From Paenibacillus sp. RC67 (GTDB lineage: Bacteria > Bacillota > Bacilli > Paenibacillales > NBRC-103111): 64,000 nucleotides of DNA. The translations under genes and the position numbers were made by a program. Of the stretch, positions 1 through 8,831 are shown one piece after another (position 1 is the stretch's first letter; each line of letters starts with the position of its first letter). Below the pieces are notes generated by a model that was given only the letters and a program-made list of their open reading frames with translations, was not told where the DNA came from and ran no database searches. The stretch is from positions 3,557,501 through 3,621,500 of the forward strand of contig NZ_CP125098.1 in assembly GCF_030020805.1 (NCBI RefSeq). Reading direction: 5' to 3'.

Positions 1-156
1 GTGCAGAATATCAATGGATATATAATCGTTGTTGTACAAGCCTAAAGAAGCAGCCACATTTTGCTGATATAGCACCGTTCGGGTTCCCAGTCCTCGCATC
101 CGTAAGGTGAATTTTTCCTGCTGCTCTGTTGGTTGAACTTGTTGATTGCTTGACAA
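1..156 (-). CDS. MarR-family transcriptional regulator, N-terminal part (cut by window edge)
   Basis: Too short for a 60-residue ORF cutoff, but the minus strand reads open from a TTG at 154-156 to the window edge, giving 52 codons. An AAGGAGGG ribosome site lies 7 bases upstream. The residues read as a hydrophilic start followed by a helix with LRMRGLGTRTVLYQQ and LGLYNNDYISIDIL, which resembles the first helices of MarR winged-helix repressors just before the DNA-binding helix. It is divergent from the UvrA-like gene, and a palindrome of the MhqR/OhrR type sits upstream, fitting an autoregulated redox- or electrophile-sensing MarR protein. The C-terminal 60 percent is missing, so the family is inferred from the start and the operator. 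Confidence 0.6.
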   Translation of the reverse strand, partial: MSSNQQVQPTEQQEKFTLRMRGLGTRTVLYQQNVAASLGLYNNDYISIDILH

Positions 157-183
157 AAGACAACCCTCCTTTTAAGATATAAT

Positions 184-202
184 TATCTCGACTATCAAGA
201 TA
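184..202. promoter_or_regulatory. MhqR-like palindromic operator
   Basis: A 19-base imperfect palindrome, TATCTCGACTATCAAGATA, with arms TATCTyGA and TCrAGATA around a 3-base centre. It resembles the box bound by the Bacillus subtilis MarR-family repressor MhqR. It lies 28 bases upstream of the MarR start and 160 bases upstream of the UvrA-like gene. A near-identical, perfect copy occurs at 10446-10464. Confidence 0.6.
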
Positions 203-362
203 TTAGATGAACAAGAAACTAGATAAACGTAGTATTAATCGAATTTATTTTATCGGAATCTTGACTTATTTGCAAAGTGGTAACTTATGAGGCACGGGCT
301 GCAATCCCTTTGTAAGATGCCTTTAACGATATGATCTTATTGGAAATGAGGAGGATACATTA

Positions 363-2867
363 ATGAAGGACTCCATTGTTATCAAGGGTGCGCGGGAGAA
401 TAACTTGAAGAATGTCTCTCTTTCGATTCCAAAGTACAAACTGGTCGTAATGACCGGTCCATCAGGTTCCGGTAAATCAACACTTGCGATGGATACACTT
501 CAAAGAGAGTGTCAGAGGCAGTATATGGATTCCATGGGATTAACGTCAGATTCGATTAGCAAGCCGAAGGTCGAGTCTATAGAAGGACTGTCTCCATCTA
601 TCAGCGTTGGGCAGCATGTTACCAATCGTAACCCCCGCTCGACAGTAGGGACTGTAACCGACATCTACACTTATGTTCGTTTTATTTTTTCCAGACTGGG
701 GGAGCGGGTATGCCCGTCTTGCAGCGGCAGTATCCCACCTTCTTTTGAACCGGCAGGCCTCTTGGCAGAGGCGGACGATTATGCAGATCGTCAGACGATG
801 TACTGTCCTCATTGTGATGCAGAGCTTGAGAAGCTGGGTATGTCACACTTTTCCTTCAACAAACCGGAGGGAGCATGTGAGGCATGCAGTGGGCTTGGTC
901 ATGTGGCAAGCATCAATGAAGGGACAGTTTTCAATCCGGAGCTCAGTTTGCGCGGCGGGGGAGTTGCTTCACTGAATGGTGTCCATCGGGATATTCAAAT
1001 TCGTATTTTAATGGCGGCGGCCAAGCATTATGGATTTGAACTTGACCCTGACCAGCCCTTGAAAGACTATGGCGAAATTCAGCGTGATTTGTTGTACTAC
1101 GGAGTAGAGAGTGAGGCATTCAAACGCCATTATCCGAATGTAAAATCAGTTCAAGGCACCAAATTTGAAGGTGTCATCCCCAGCTTATGGCGGCGTTATA
1201 AGGAGAAGGAAGGGGAGTCTGGCTCTCAGGAAAAAGACGATAGCTTTTTTCATGAACAGCTTTGTCCTGAATGCCGCGGAGCTCGACTAAAGAAAGAAAT
1301 TCGTCATGTGCGGGTAGCCAATGCGTCTATCTGCGATATCTCAGACTGGTCGATAGGTGAAGTATATGAGTGGACAAGAGGCTTGCAAGAAGAGATTCCG
1401 CCTGAAGGGCTTCATTTGGTTGAGACGGTGCTCCATGATATGCCTATAAGGCTGAAACGGATTATGGATGTCGGATTGGGCTATCTTTCCATGAACCGGC
1501 AGACAGTAACCCTGTCAGGTGGAGAAGCACAACGGCTGCGGCTTGCTTCATTGTTAGGGTCAGGTTTGACTGGCGTACTGTATATCCTGGATGAACCAAC
1601 GACAGGGCTGCATCCTCGGGATACCGTTGGCCTTATTCGAGTACTTCAGGAGCTGCGAGATCTTGGGAATACGGTGCTCATTATTGAACATGATATTGAA
1701 ATGATGCGTGCTGCAGATCATATTATCGATATCGGTCCGGGTGCTGGCTTATACGGTGGGACCGTTGTGGGAGAAGGAAGTCTGGAGGATTTGATGGCAA
1801 GTGAGCTTTCGGTTACAAGCGCATATTTGAGAGAAGAAAATCTAACAACCACTACACGCATTCGCAGGAAGGGAACCGGACAGCATATTACGATCACGGA
1901 AGCACGGGTCCGTAATATTAATATCCCTATAGTTTCTATCCCTCTTGGAAGCCTCGTGTCCGTAACGGGTGTGTCTGGCTCAGGGAAATCGACGCTTATT
2001 TTCGATATCCTTGCACAAGGGAATCCAAAAGGACAGGTGCAGATGGGATGCAAGGAAGTCACGGGCTTGGAGCATGTTGGTAATATCGTAATCTTTGACC
2101 AAACGCCTATGGGGAGAATTCAGCGCTCCAATGTTGCGACCTATACCGATGTGTTTACACATCTTCGTCAGTTGTTCGCCGGATTACCTGGGGCCAAGGA
2201 TAGAAAACTGACCTCGAAGCATTTTTCATTTAATACGCCAGGTGGACGCTGCGAAACATGTCAAGGTCTAGGTGTGCTATCTGTAGATATGAATTTCCTG
2301 CCTGATCTAGAGGTGAAATGTCACGACTGCAAGGGGAGAAGATTTACAGACGAGGTCCTGCAGGTTCAGTATGAAGGCTTTTCCATCTCGGATTTATTGA
2401 ATATGTCGATACAGGAAAGCTTGCCGATTCTCAAATCGGAGGCCAAAATTGCAGGAATAATCACAATGCTGTGTGAGGTTGGGCTTGGCTACCTGAAATG
2501 GGGGCAATCGGTGAAAACCTTATCCGGCGGGGAAGGACAGCGGATCAGACTGGCCAAAGAACTGAGTAAACCGTCCAAAAACCATACGCTCTATCTATTA
2601 GATGAGCCGACAACCGGACTCCATCCATCTGACATTAAACAGCTTCAAGTATTACTGGATAAACTTGTCGATACAGGGAATACCGTTGTTGTTGTCGAGC
2701 ACAGCTTGGAATTGATCAGGGAATGCGACTGGGTGATCGATATCGGCCCAGAAGGTGGTGCAGCGGGAGGTAAGCTTGTGGCCGTCGGCACACCGGAGCG
2801 GGTTGCTGAAATACCAGCTTCTTATACAGGCAAGTTCTTGAAACGGGTCCTGACCCATGGGCTCTGA
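363..2867 (+). CDS. UvrA-like excinuclease paralogue (class II type, shortened)
   Basis: A tandem ABC ATPase of the UvrA family, cytoplasmic. The first Walker A is GPSGSGKS at residues 32-39 and the second VSGSGKS near residue 540. The signatures LSGGEAQRLRLA and LSGGEGQRIRLA and two DEPTTGLHP Walker B boxes are intact. Cys-x2-Cys pairs (CPSC, CPHC, CEAC, CPEC, CETC, CHDC) mark the zinc modules. At 834 residues it is about 110 shorter than housekeeping UvrA; known class II UvrA proteins lack the UvrB-binding domain, and the shortening after the first Walker A fits that. Such paralogues are linked to DNA-damaging agents or drug tolerance rather than core repair. The ATG has a GAGGAGGA ribosome site at 348-355. 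The neighbouring MarR gene and operator suggest inducible expression. Confidence 0.85.
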   Translation: MKDSIVIKGARENNLKNVSLSIPKYKLVVMTGPSGSGKSTLAMDTLQRECQRQYMDSMGLTSDSISKPKVESIEGLSPSISVGQHVTNRNPRSTVGTVTDIYTYVRFIFSRLGERVCPSCSGSIPPSFEPAGLLAEADDYADRQTMYCPHCDAELEKLGMSHFSFNKPEGACEACSGLGHVASINEGTVFNPELSLRGGGVASLNGVHRDIQIRILMAAAKHYGFELDPDQPLKDYGEIQRDLLYYGVESEAFKRHYPNVKSVQGTKFEGVIPSLWRRYKEKEGESGSQEKDDSFFHEQLCPECRGARLKKEIRHVRVANASICDISDWSIGEVYEWTRGLQEEIPPEGLHLVETVLHDMPIRLKRIMDVGLGYLSMNRQTVTLSGGEAQRLRLASLLGSGLTGVLYILDEPTTGLHPRDTVGLIRVLQELRDLGNTVLIIEHDIEMMRAADHIIDIGPGAGLYGGTVVGEGSLEDLMASELSVTSAYLREENLTTTTRIRRKGTGQHITITEARVRNINIPIVSIPLGSLVSVTGVSGSGKSTLIFDILAQGNPKGQVQMGCKEVTGLEHVGNIVIFDQTPMGRIQRSNVATYTDVFTHLRQLFAGLPGAKDRKLTSKHFSFNTPGGRCETCQGLGVLSVDMNFLPDLEVKCHDCKGRRFTDEVLQVQYEGFSISDLLNMSIQESLPILKSEAKIAGIITMLCEVGLGYLKWGQSVKTLSGGEGQRIRLAKELSKPSKNHTLYLLDEPTTGLHPSDIKQLQVLLDKLVDTGNTVVVVEHSLELIRECDWVIDIGPEGGAAGGKLVAVGTPERVAEIPASYTGKFLKRVLTHGL

Positions 2868-2981
2868 TCAGTATGAGACGGGAAAGAATAAGAGAAGCTT
2901 GAATAGGGAAATAATAGGGGTTATAAGGTAGTAAGAGGTTTGAAGAAATTGTGCTTGTATAAGAGAATGTTCTTTTAATGA

Positions 2982-3010
2982 AACCACTCCAACAGGAGTG
3001 GTTTTGTTGT
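2982..3010 (+). terminator. Rho-independent terminator after the UvrA-like gene
   Basis: A 9-bp perfect stem (AACCACTCC at 2982-2990, GGAGTGGTT at 2995-3003) with a 4-base loop, followed by a T-rich tail. Confidence 0.8.
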
Positions 3011-3124
3011 CTATGCGAAGGAATGGATGACTAAGCTAAAAGGGGGCATTTATTAAAATGAATTTTCTCATTAAAATCTCATTTTGCTGATCTATACTTA
3101 ACGCACGGAGGAGGGAGGCACACA

Positions 3125-3748
3125 ATGAAAGATTTCCTGCTGGTTCTGATTCAGCATTATGGCTATGCAGCCGTACTGCTGTCCACAGCTTTAGGCATTA
3201 TAGGATTGCCGATACCGATTGAATTTTTGCTGTTGTTCGCAGGTTCGATCACAGCTCAGACTCATTTGCCGGTTCAAGGCATCATAGCTTTTGCGTGGAT
3301 GGGCACCGTTCTCGGCATGATCACCAACTATGCGTTGGGCCGTTATATAGGCTTTCAAAGGATGAGCCGAGTTACACGTTGGATTCACTTAACGGAAGAT
3401 AAGATGAACCGATGGTCGATCCGGTTTCAAAAGTTCGGACCACTCTTCATCGTGACCGGCTTTTTTGTAGCGGGATTGCGCCATATCGCGCCTTTTATCG
3501 CTGGTGCCAGTAGAATGCGGTTTGCTCCATTCATCGGAGCTACGATGCTGGGAAGCCTAGGCTGGGTAGGCATATTCGCATTTCTAGGCCAAAGGCTCGG
3601 GCATTATGGGTACACTCTGCTGAAACTAGCTCATCATCCTCTTCCGATAGCCCTGTTATTGCTGCTTATTGGTGCCGTGGTGCTCTATTTAAGAACATCG
3701 GGGTTCAAGATGAAGCCGGTGGGGCATAAAAGAGCTTATAACAAATGA
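3125..3748 (+). CDS. DedA/VTT-family membrane protein
   Basis: A 207-residue integral membrane protein of the DedA (SNARE-associated, VTT) family. The N-terminal re-entrant motif reads GLPIPIEFLLLFAGS (about residues 27-41), followed by hydrophobic segments and the conserved arginine region FVAGLRHIAPFIAGASRM (about 117-134). DedA proteins are envelope proteins; some members (UptA, PopT) transport undecaprenyl phosphate back across the membrane. The start ATG follows a long GGAGGAGGGAGG ribosome site at 3107-3118. It is followed by a two-component system, a BcrC-type phosphatase and a second VTT protein, which supports a role in lipid carrier recycling, although the substrate is inferred. Confidence 0.85.
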   Translation: MKDFLLVLIQHYGYAAVLLSTALGIIGLPIPIEFLLLFAGSITAQTHLPVQGIIAFAWMGTVLGMITNYALGRYIGFQRMSRVTRWIHLTEDKMNRWSIRFQKFGPLFIVTGFFVAGLRHIAPFIAGASRMRFAPFIGATMLGSLGWVGIFAFLGQRLGHYGYTLLKLAHHPLPIALLLLLIGAVVLYLRTSGFKMKPVGHKRAYNK

Positions 3749-3800
3749 AAAGATAGCTAAACGATCGCGCCGATATATGAAGAAACAAAGGAAGAACAAG

Positions 3801-4481
3801 ATGATGAAAAAAGTGCTGCTAATTGAAGACGAAAAAAACCTGGCGATGTTTATTGAACTCGAGCTTCTGCATGAATCTTTCTCCGTTACTGTCGCTAATG
3901 ACGGTCGGAAGGGCGTGGAGCTGGCGCTTGATCAAGAATGGGATATGATCCTGCTTGATATTATGCTGCCTGGTCTGAACGGTCTAGATGTGTGCCGCCG
4001 AGTCCGTGAAGTCAAAAAAACGCCTATTATCATGCTGACGGCAAGAGACAGTGTAGTTGACCGGGTTTCAGGATTGGACAGCGGTGCTGATGATTACATT
4101 CCAAAGCCATTTGCAATCGAGGAATTGTTGGCCCGAATGCGCTCGTTGTTTAGAAGAGTCGATATGGCGGAAGAGACTGGATCCCATCAGCTTATTTCCT
4201 GCGGCGATATCGTGATCGATCTGGAAGCAAGGAAAGTGATGAGAGGAGAAGACCCGATTGAGCTGACCAAACGGGAATTTGATTTGCTCGTTATTTTCGT
4301 ACAGAATCCAAACATCGTGATGACTCGAGACTTGCTGCTCGACCGGGTGTGGGGATTTGATTCCGAGGTGGAGACGAATGTCGTAGACGTGTACGTACGT
4401 TACTTGAGAAATAAACTGGATCCTAACGGCAAGGACCGCTTTATCGAGACGGTAAGAGGAATCGGGTATGTGATGAGATGA
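3801..4481 (+). CDS. OmpR/PhoB-family response regulator
   Basis: A DNA-binding response regulator with a receiver domain (acidic pair in LLIEDEKN, phosphoacceptor Asp in LLDIMLPG near residue 54, conserved Lys in PKPFAIEEL) and a C-terminal winged helix (LTKREFDLLVIF, then VDVYVRYLRNKLD and VRGIGYVMR). The reading frame is open from 3777, but AAAGGAAG at 3787-3794 favours the ATG at 3801 or 3804, giving about 226 residues. Its stop overlaps the kinase start by 4 bases (ATGA), so the two are co-translated. The likely regulon is the adjacent envelope genes, but this is inferred from context alone. Confidence 0.9.
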   Translation: MMKKVLLIEDEKNLAMFIELELLHESFSVTVANDGRKGVELALDQEWDMILLDIMLPGLNGLDVCRRVREVKKTPIIMLTARDSVVDRVSGLDSGADDYIPKPFAIEELLARMRSLFRRVDMAEETGSHQLISCGDIVIDLEARKVMRGEDPIELTKREFDLLVIFVQNPNIVMTRDLLLDRVWGFDSEVETNVVDVYVRYLRNKLDPNGKDRFIETVRGIGYVMR

Positions 4482-5914
4482 GAAGAGCGATCCGACAATG
4501 GGTTTCTGGAATGACAATCAAGTGGAAAATGGTACTATGGTCGTCCTTTACGCTTATCGTTTTGTTCACAGCTTATAATTTCGCGCAATATACAGCGGTC
4601 AATCAATGGATGGTTAAGCAGGAAAAAAATTCGATTCAAAAAACGATGGCTCAACTGGACGATTATTTTCAGGAAAAAGTCCCCTTGAATGACGCCAAAA
4701 TCAAGAACAGCGCAAATTATCTTGAGAAAATAAACGAGAATAATCAATTGATCCGTATACTAGACCAGCAGGGAATACCCATTATAACCGTTTCAGATCA
4801 ACTGCCGGAATCATACGTAGCCCCCCAGGCGGTTGATCGAGCAATGCTGCTAAGCCTGTGGCATTTAGAAGATCATCTTTTGGTCATGCGCAGTCCGCTA
4901 ATCTCTGGTGACTTTCGGGGTACTATCGAAATTGTTAACAACCTGGAGACGTTCGATCAGTTTTCAGCCATGATTTTTTGGGTGATGGTTCTAGCAGGTT
5001 GCGGGTCAGTCTTGTTAAGTGCATTGGGAGGCTATCTTCTGGTGAAGCAATTTCTCAAACCGGTGCAGTCCTTGGCTGATGCCATTCGCAATGTGAAGCA
5101 TAAAGGTCTGCATGAACGTGTCGAGCAGCATGGAGACAAGGACGAGCTTAGCCGGCTTGCAGCATTATTTAACGATCTAATGAATGAATTGGAAACGTCG
5201 TTCAAGCAGCAGAAACAGTTTGTTGAGGATGCTTCGCACGAGCTGCGTACCCCGATATCCATCATTAAGGGGCATCTTTCTCTTTTGGACCGTTGGGGGA
5301 AAAGCGATCCTCAGATACTGGACAAATCATTAACAGCCTCGCTTCAAGAATTGAATAGGCTGGAAGGTATTGTACAAGAGCTTCTAGCGCTTACCCGCTC
5401 AGAAAATGAGCTTCCAGCTGAAGAAACTACATTATTGAAGCCAGTACGCTTGCTTGAAAGGACGATCAGACGATTTGCTGTTCCCCATTCCAAGATGCAA
5501 TTTCAGGTTGACCTTTGTCCAATAGGCGATGACGCCATGATCAGGATGGTACCACATCATTTGGAACAAGTACTGCTCATTTTGTTGGATAATGCTGTGA
5601 AATATTCAAAGGAAGGTACGACCATCGCAATAAACGGCAGAAGGCAGGCCGATGTGATGATAGTGGAAGTTCATGATCAGGGGATCGGTATCCCTCCTGA
5701 AGATTTGCCTCACGTGTTCGATCGATTCTATCGGGTGGATAAGGCCAGAAGCCGGGAACAGGGGGGGACAGGCTTAGGTCTGGCCATTGCCAAACGGCTG
5801 GTTGAAGACAATGGCGGAGTCATCTCCATATCAAGTGAAGGACAGGAGGGAACCAAGGTTACATTGTCGTTCCCACTTACAAGCTTCGAAGACTTAAGGT
5901 TTGATCCCATTTGA
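4478..5914 (+). CDS. Sensor histidine kinase (HAMP, HisKA, HATPase)
   Basis: A 478-residue membrane kinase and cognate partner of the preceding regulator. A first membrane helix lies around residues 18-38, an extracellular sensor of about 120 residues follows, and a second helix around 165-190 leads into a HAMP linker. The dimerisation box DASHELRTPISII carries the phosphoacceptor His (about 255). ATPase motifs are N (LILLDNAVKYS), G1 (VHDQGIGIPPEDL), F (HVFDRFYRVDKAR) and G2 (GGTGLGLAIAKRLVE). All key residues are present. The signal is unknown; the downstream undecaprenyl pyrophosphate phosphatase suggests cell-envelope stress. Confidence 0.9.
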   Translation: MRRAIRQWVSGMTIKWKMVLWSSFTLIVLFTAYNFAQYTAVNQWMVKQEKNSIQKTMAQLDDYFQEKVPLNDAKIKNSANYLEKINENNQLIRILDQQGIPIITVSDQLPESYVAPQAVDRAMLLSLWHLEDHLLVMRSPLISGDFRGTIEIVNNLETFDQFSAMIFWVMVLAGCGSVLLSALGGYLLVKQFLKPVQSLADAIRNVKHKGLHERVEQHGDKDELSRLAALFNDLMNELETSFKQQKQFVEDASHELRTPISIIKGHLSLLDRWGKSDPQILDKSLTASLQELNRLEGIVQELLALTRSENELPAEETTLLKPVRLLERTIRRFAVPHSKMQFQVDLCPIGDDAMIRMVPHHLEQVLLILLDNAVKYSKEGTTIAINGRRQADVMIVEVHDQGIGIPPEDLPHVFDRFYRVDKARSREQGGTGLGLAIAKRLVEDNGGVISISSEGQEGTKVTLSFPLTSFEDLRFDPI

Positions 5915-5944
5915 TTAAAGAGTACTGAATAAAGGATGATTTTC

Positions 5945-6559
5945 TTGGTTTTAGAACAGTTTGACTACCAATGGTTTCAAACAATTAATCATTTAGGAGC
6001 CGTTTATACTTGGCTTAACCCGTTGATGCGATTTTTCGCAGAAGATGCTGAATACTTATTTTTTGCGGGAGTGATCGTTTATTGGTTTTCTCGCAAAGCA
6101 TCCAATCGCACGATGGTTGGTGTAGCATTGTTATCGGCATGCTTAGCGATGGGATTCGGATCGGTGCTCGGTCATTTCTTCTATAGGGATCGACCCTTTG
6201 TCACCCATTCGGTGATTCAATTAATCAAGCATGCCGGCAACGCATCATTTCCAAGCGATCATGCGATGGGAGCATTCGCGATAGCTGCAGCATTCTGGTT
6301 GTACAAGCCGTCGACCGGCAAAGTATGGCTGACCGTGGCGGCCTGCATCGCTCTATCGCGGGTATGGACGGGAGTTCATTATCCGCTGGATGTGATAGCA
6401 GGAGCTGTTATTGGAGCAGCGACAGCGCTGATCGTTTATCAATTAGTAACGCGTTTTGTTCCATTGTCCCGAGCATTAAACTCCATCATTGCGTGGTATG
6501 ATCGGCTGGAATATAAACTTTGGTACAAGAAAAAAGAGAAGCGTTCCTTGAATTCTTAA
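5945..6559 (+). CDS. PAP2-family phosphatase, BcrC-type undecaprenyl pyrophosphate phosphatase
   Basis: A 204-residue membrane phosphatase with the three PAP2 signatures: the basic motif GHFFYRDRPF, PSDHAMGAF with the catalytic His, and SRVWTGVHYPLDVIAG. Proteins of this size and pattern (BcrC, YbjG type) hydrolyse undecaprenyl pyrophosphate to the monophosphate on the outer face of the membrane and confer bacitracin tolerance. The frame is open from an ATG at 5936, but AAAGGA at 5931-5936 overlaps it, so TTG at 5945 (8 bases downstream) is the better start. It is probably transcribed with the upstream two-component system, 22-30 bases away. Confidence 0.85.
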   Translation: MVLEQFDYQWFQTINHLGAVYTWLNPLMRFFAEDAEYLFFAGVIVYWFSRKASNRTMVGVALLSACLAMGFGSVLGHFFYRDRPFVTHSVIQLIKHAGNASFPSDHAMGAFAIAAAFWLYKPSTGKVWLTVAACIALSRVWTGVHYPLDVIAGAVIGAATALIVYQLVTRFVPLSRALNSIIAWYDRLEYKLWYKKKEKRSLNS

Positions 6560-6644
6560 TTTTCAACCGGGAATGAAGCTGTTAATATCAGGAAACCTTA
6601 TAGATGAGCCAGAGACTATGGGCTAAATGAGGTGAACCTATTCA

Positions 6645-7296
6645 TTGAAGCAGCAGCCAGAATCCCGTATACGATTCATTAGTGTCATCAGCATCCTATT
6701 CATCGTCCTTATTGTTGCTGTATATATTTATTTGCTGCGTATAGGGGGAAGCACAGCGCCTTCTTGGAGCGATACGGCATATGGGCTTTGCTGGAATTGT
6801 AGTCGGTGTCATCATCCAAACAATCGTCAACATTTTACCTGTCCCTGGAGAGTTCACGTCTATTGTTCTTATGGAAATTTACGGACCGGTCTGGGGCGGC
6901 CTATACTCGTGGATTGGGGGACTGATGGGTGCGATTGGAGCCATGTGCTTGACCAAGTGGATCTCCAAGCCATTTTTCGGACAGATGACTCGTCCCTTAT
7001 TGGATAAAGTACAACAACTGGTTCATCGCCGAGAATCGTTCGGACTTCTCATTCTTCGGTTTGTACCGTTGGTGCCGTATCATTTTGTGAATTACACAGC
7101 GGGACTACTGAATGTGAAGACCTGGGTATTTATATGGACGACTGCGGTAGGCATCCTGCCCTATACCATAGCTATGAGCGGTATTTACGCTGGAGTAAGG
7201 CAAGGCTCACTAAAGTGGGGCCTTATTGGAGCTGGAGTGTTTGTATTGCTCTTTGGGATTAGCCTCTATGCAAAGAAAAGAAAGAACAGCTTATGA
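6645..7296 (+). pseudogene. TVP38/TMEM64 (VTT) membrane protein, frameshifted
   Basis: Two overlapping frames together make one VTT-family protein of about 216 residues. The first frame starts at TTG 6645 (GAGGTG at 6629-6634) and encodes the first membrane helix ending YIYLLRIG. The rest, GEFTSIVLMEIYGPVWGG through the RFVPLVPYHFVNYTAGL region and a final helix, is in the next frame. Removing one G from the run of five at 6744-6748 gives an uninterrupted reading, IGEAQRLLGAIRHMGFAG. The ATG at 6781 could start a shorter protein, but the first helix would be lost. This is either a true disruption or a sequencing error. It is related in fold to the DedA protein at 3125. Confidence 0.75.
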
Positions 7297-7340
7297 TTCC
7301 ATCATACGATTAATTTAAACCTAGAGAGGGGATTAATTCA

Positions 7341-7859
7341 ATGAAAAAAATGATAGCGTTAGTAGTAGCCGCCTTCCTCGCATTTAGCTCCTTGGGCACC
7401 GTATCGGCAGCAGTACCGAGTTCAACTCAGGTAACTGCTCAACAGCAGAAGCTCATCGATGTAGGTAAAACCCAATTGGGAGTTCCTTGGAAATACGGGA
7501 CGATGAAACCAGGTATTGGCTTTGATTGCTCTAACTTCACTTCTTGGGTCTATAATAAGGCGCTGGGGATTAAGTTCACTAGTTCGTCTAGGAGTCAGCG
7601 TTACACTACTTCGTTAGGTACGCCAGTGTCAATCGATAAAAACAATAAATTCAAAAATTTGCAAGTCGGAGACCTGTTGTTCTTTGCAAATTCCAGCGAT
7701 GCTGGCGGTGGCGGTCATGTAGGGCTTTATGCAGGTGAGAAGAATGGTAAGCATTATGTTCTTCAAGAAGGTGGCGGACGCGGTAAAGTCACTTATGAGC
7801 CGATGGAAGGAACATGGTTTGCCAGCAAGCTGGTTTACGCCAAACGAATCCTAAAATAA
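7341..7859 (+). CDS. Secreted NlpC/P60 cysteine peptidase
   Basis: A 172-residue cell-wall hydrolase. Residues 1-23 form a signal peptide (Lys-Lys, hydrophobic core, cleavage after VSA). The NlpC/P60 domain carries the catalytic Cys in GFDCSNFTSWVYN and the catalytic His in GGHVGLYAGEK, with the third polar residue probably in YVLQEGG. The family cleaves the D-gamma-glutamyl-meso-diaminopimelate bond of peptidoglycan stem peptides. There is no SH3 or LysM targeting domain, so it is a stand-alone catalytic domain. It is the last gene of the envelope cluster and is followed by a strong terminator. Confidence 0.85.
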   Translation: MKKMIALVVAAFLAFSSLGTVSAAVPSSTQVTAQQQKLIDVGKTQLGVPWKYGTMKPGIGFDCSNFTSWVYNKALGIKFTSSSRSQRYTTSLGTPVSIDKNNKFKNLQVGDLLFFANSSDAGGGGHVGLYAGEKNGKHYVLQEGGGRGKVTYEPMEGTWFASKLVYAKRILK

Positions 7860-7890
7860 TTAGTCATTATTCGCATAATGGTTTGTTGTT

Positions 7891-7926
7891 AACGCTGTCG
7901 AGATGGTCTCGACAGCGTTTTTGTAT
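7891..7926 (+). terminator. Strong intrinsic terminator
   Basis: A 13-bp stem (7891-7903 with 7907-7919) and 3-base loop followed by a T run. It lies between the convergent NlpC/P60 gene and the small minus-strand gene and may serve both. Confidence 0.85.
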
Positions 7927-7932
7927 TTCAAA

Positions 7933-8142
7933 TTATGAAATGGTTTCTTCGTCTTGATTACTTTCAATCCTTGCTTGGGTTAATTGTTGACGCGCTTCGC
8001 TCAGTTGTTCTTCTGCAGCTTGAATTGCCTGGCCTTGATTTCTACTATTATGTGCTTCATTCAGATTACTTAGAGCATGGTTAACCGCATTATGGGCTTG
8101 GATCTCTTCAGTGTCTTGTTGATTAGACTGTTGGTTAGTCAA
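7933..8142 (-). CDS. Small hydrophilic coiled-coil protein, unknown function
   Basis: A 69-residue protein rich in Gln, Asn, Ala and Glu with no hydrophobic segment. The pattern LNEAHNSRNQGQAIQAAEEQ and LSEARQQLTQARIES predicts a helical, coiled-coil chain. The start is TTG at 8140-8142 with AGGAGGT on the minus strand at 8149-8155, 6 bases away, which supports real translation. I do not recognise the family; similar small acidic or Gln-rich proteins are common in spore-formers. It stands alone between a terminator and the divergent cupredoxin gene. Confidence 0.6.
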   Translation of the reverse strand: MTNQQSNQQDTEEIQAHNAVNHALSNLNEAHNSRNQGQAIQAAEEQLSEARQQLTQARIESNQDEETIS

Positions 8143-8342
8143 ATTAAAACCTCCTAAATGTTGTTAGTGGACCACAGCTTAATATCCTCCAAATGTAATG
8201 AAAAAATTCATTTTTTGATTCCTTAATGCTCAAATGATTGTTCATAATATGTCATAAATAAGCCGTACAACCTTATGTTCATTCCGCTATACTTGAAGTG
8301 TCCACGAAGATCAAGCAAGAATCTACAGAGAGGGTGGAATGA

Positions 8343-8753
8343 ATGAAAATAAGCAAATTAAAATTTACTTTATTATCAAGCGGCTTGGGTATAATTGGCC
8401 TATGTGTAATCCTCTTTTTTTATTTTCAAGGCAGATCAGATTCCGTTGACCCCCTTATAGCTGAGCAAGCAGCAGGCTACCAAGTTGCCACCGTTCAAGT
8501 AACCGCAGATGGATTTGTGCCTGATCATATTGAATTGATGCCTGGTGTACCCACCAAAATTAACTTTAAAAAATCAACTAGCTTTACGTGCATAAAAGGC
8601 ATGATTTCCAAAGATCTAGGTATGGATATCCCTTTCGAAAAAGGAGATAATGTCGTTACCCTGGCAGCCATGCAGCCAGGAAGCTACGAGTACTACTGTG
8701 GCATGTACATGTATTATGGAAAGATTTCTGTGAAAGAAATTAAAGCTATGTGA
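8343..8753 (+). CDS. Membrane-anchored cupredoxin-like protein
   Basis: A 136-residue protein with an N-terminal membrane anchor (about residues 9-28) and an external cupredoxin (plastocyanin-like) beta-sandwich. The ligand loop YEYYCGMYMYYG supplies the Cys and Met ligands, and FTCIKGM earlier in the domain matches the first strand pair of this small family, which is found near copper P-type ATPases or alone. It may bind copper at the outer membrane face. It has no copper genes beside it here. The ATG is preceded by AGAGAGGGTGG. Confidence 0.7.
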   Translation: MKISKLKFTLLSSGLGIIGLCVILFFYFQGRSDSVDPLIAEQAAGYQVATVQVTADGFVPDHIELMPGVPTKINFKKSTSFTCIKGMISKDLGMDIPFEKGDNVVTLAAMQPGSYEYYCGMYMYYGKISVKEIKAM

Positions 8754-8831
8754 AGTAAAAGTTCGCATATCCTTGGTCGACTAATCAGCAACTAACCCAT
8801 TTAAACGGTGACTCTCCATTTAAAAACAAAT

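Noticed and set aside
6781..7296. ATG 6781 ORF as a separate intact membrane protein
   Set aside because: The upstream frame encodes the missing first helix of the same family, and removal of one G joins both; a separate gene here has no good ribosome site.
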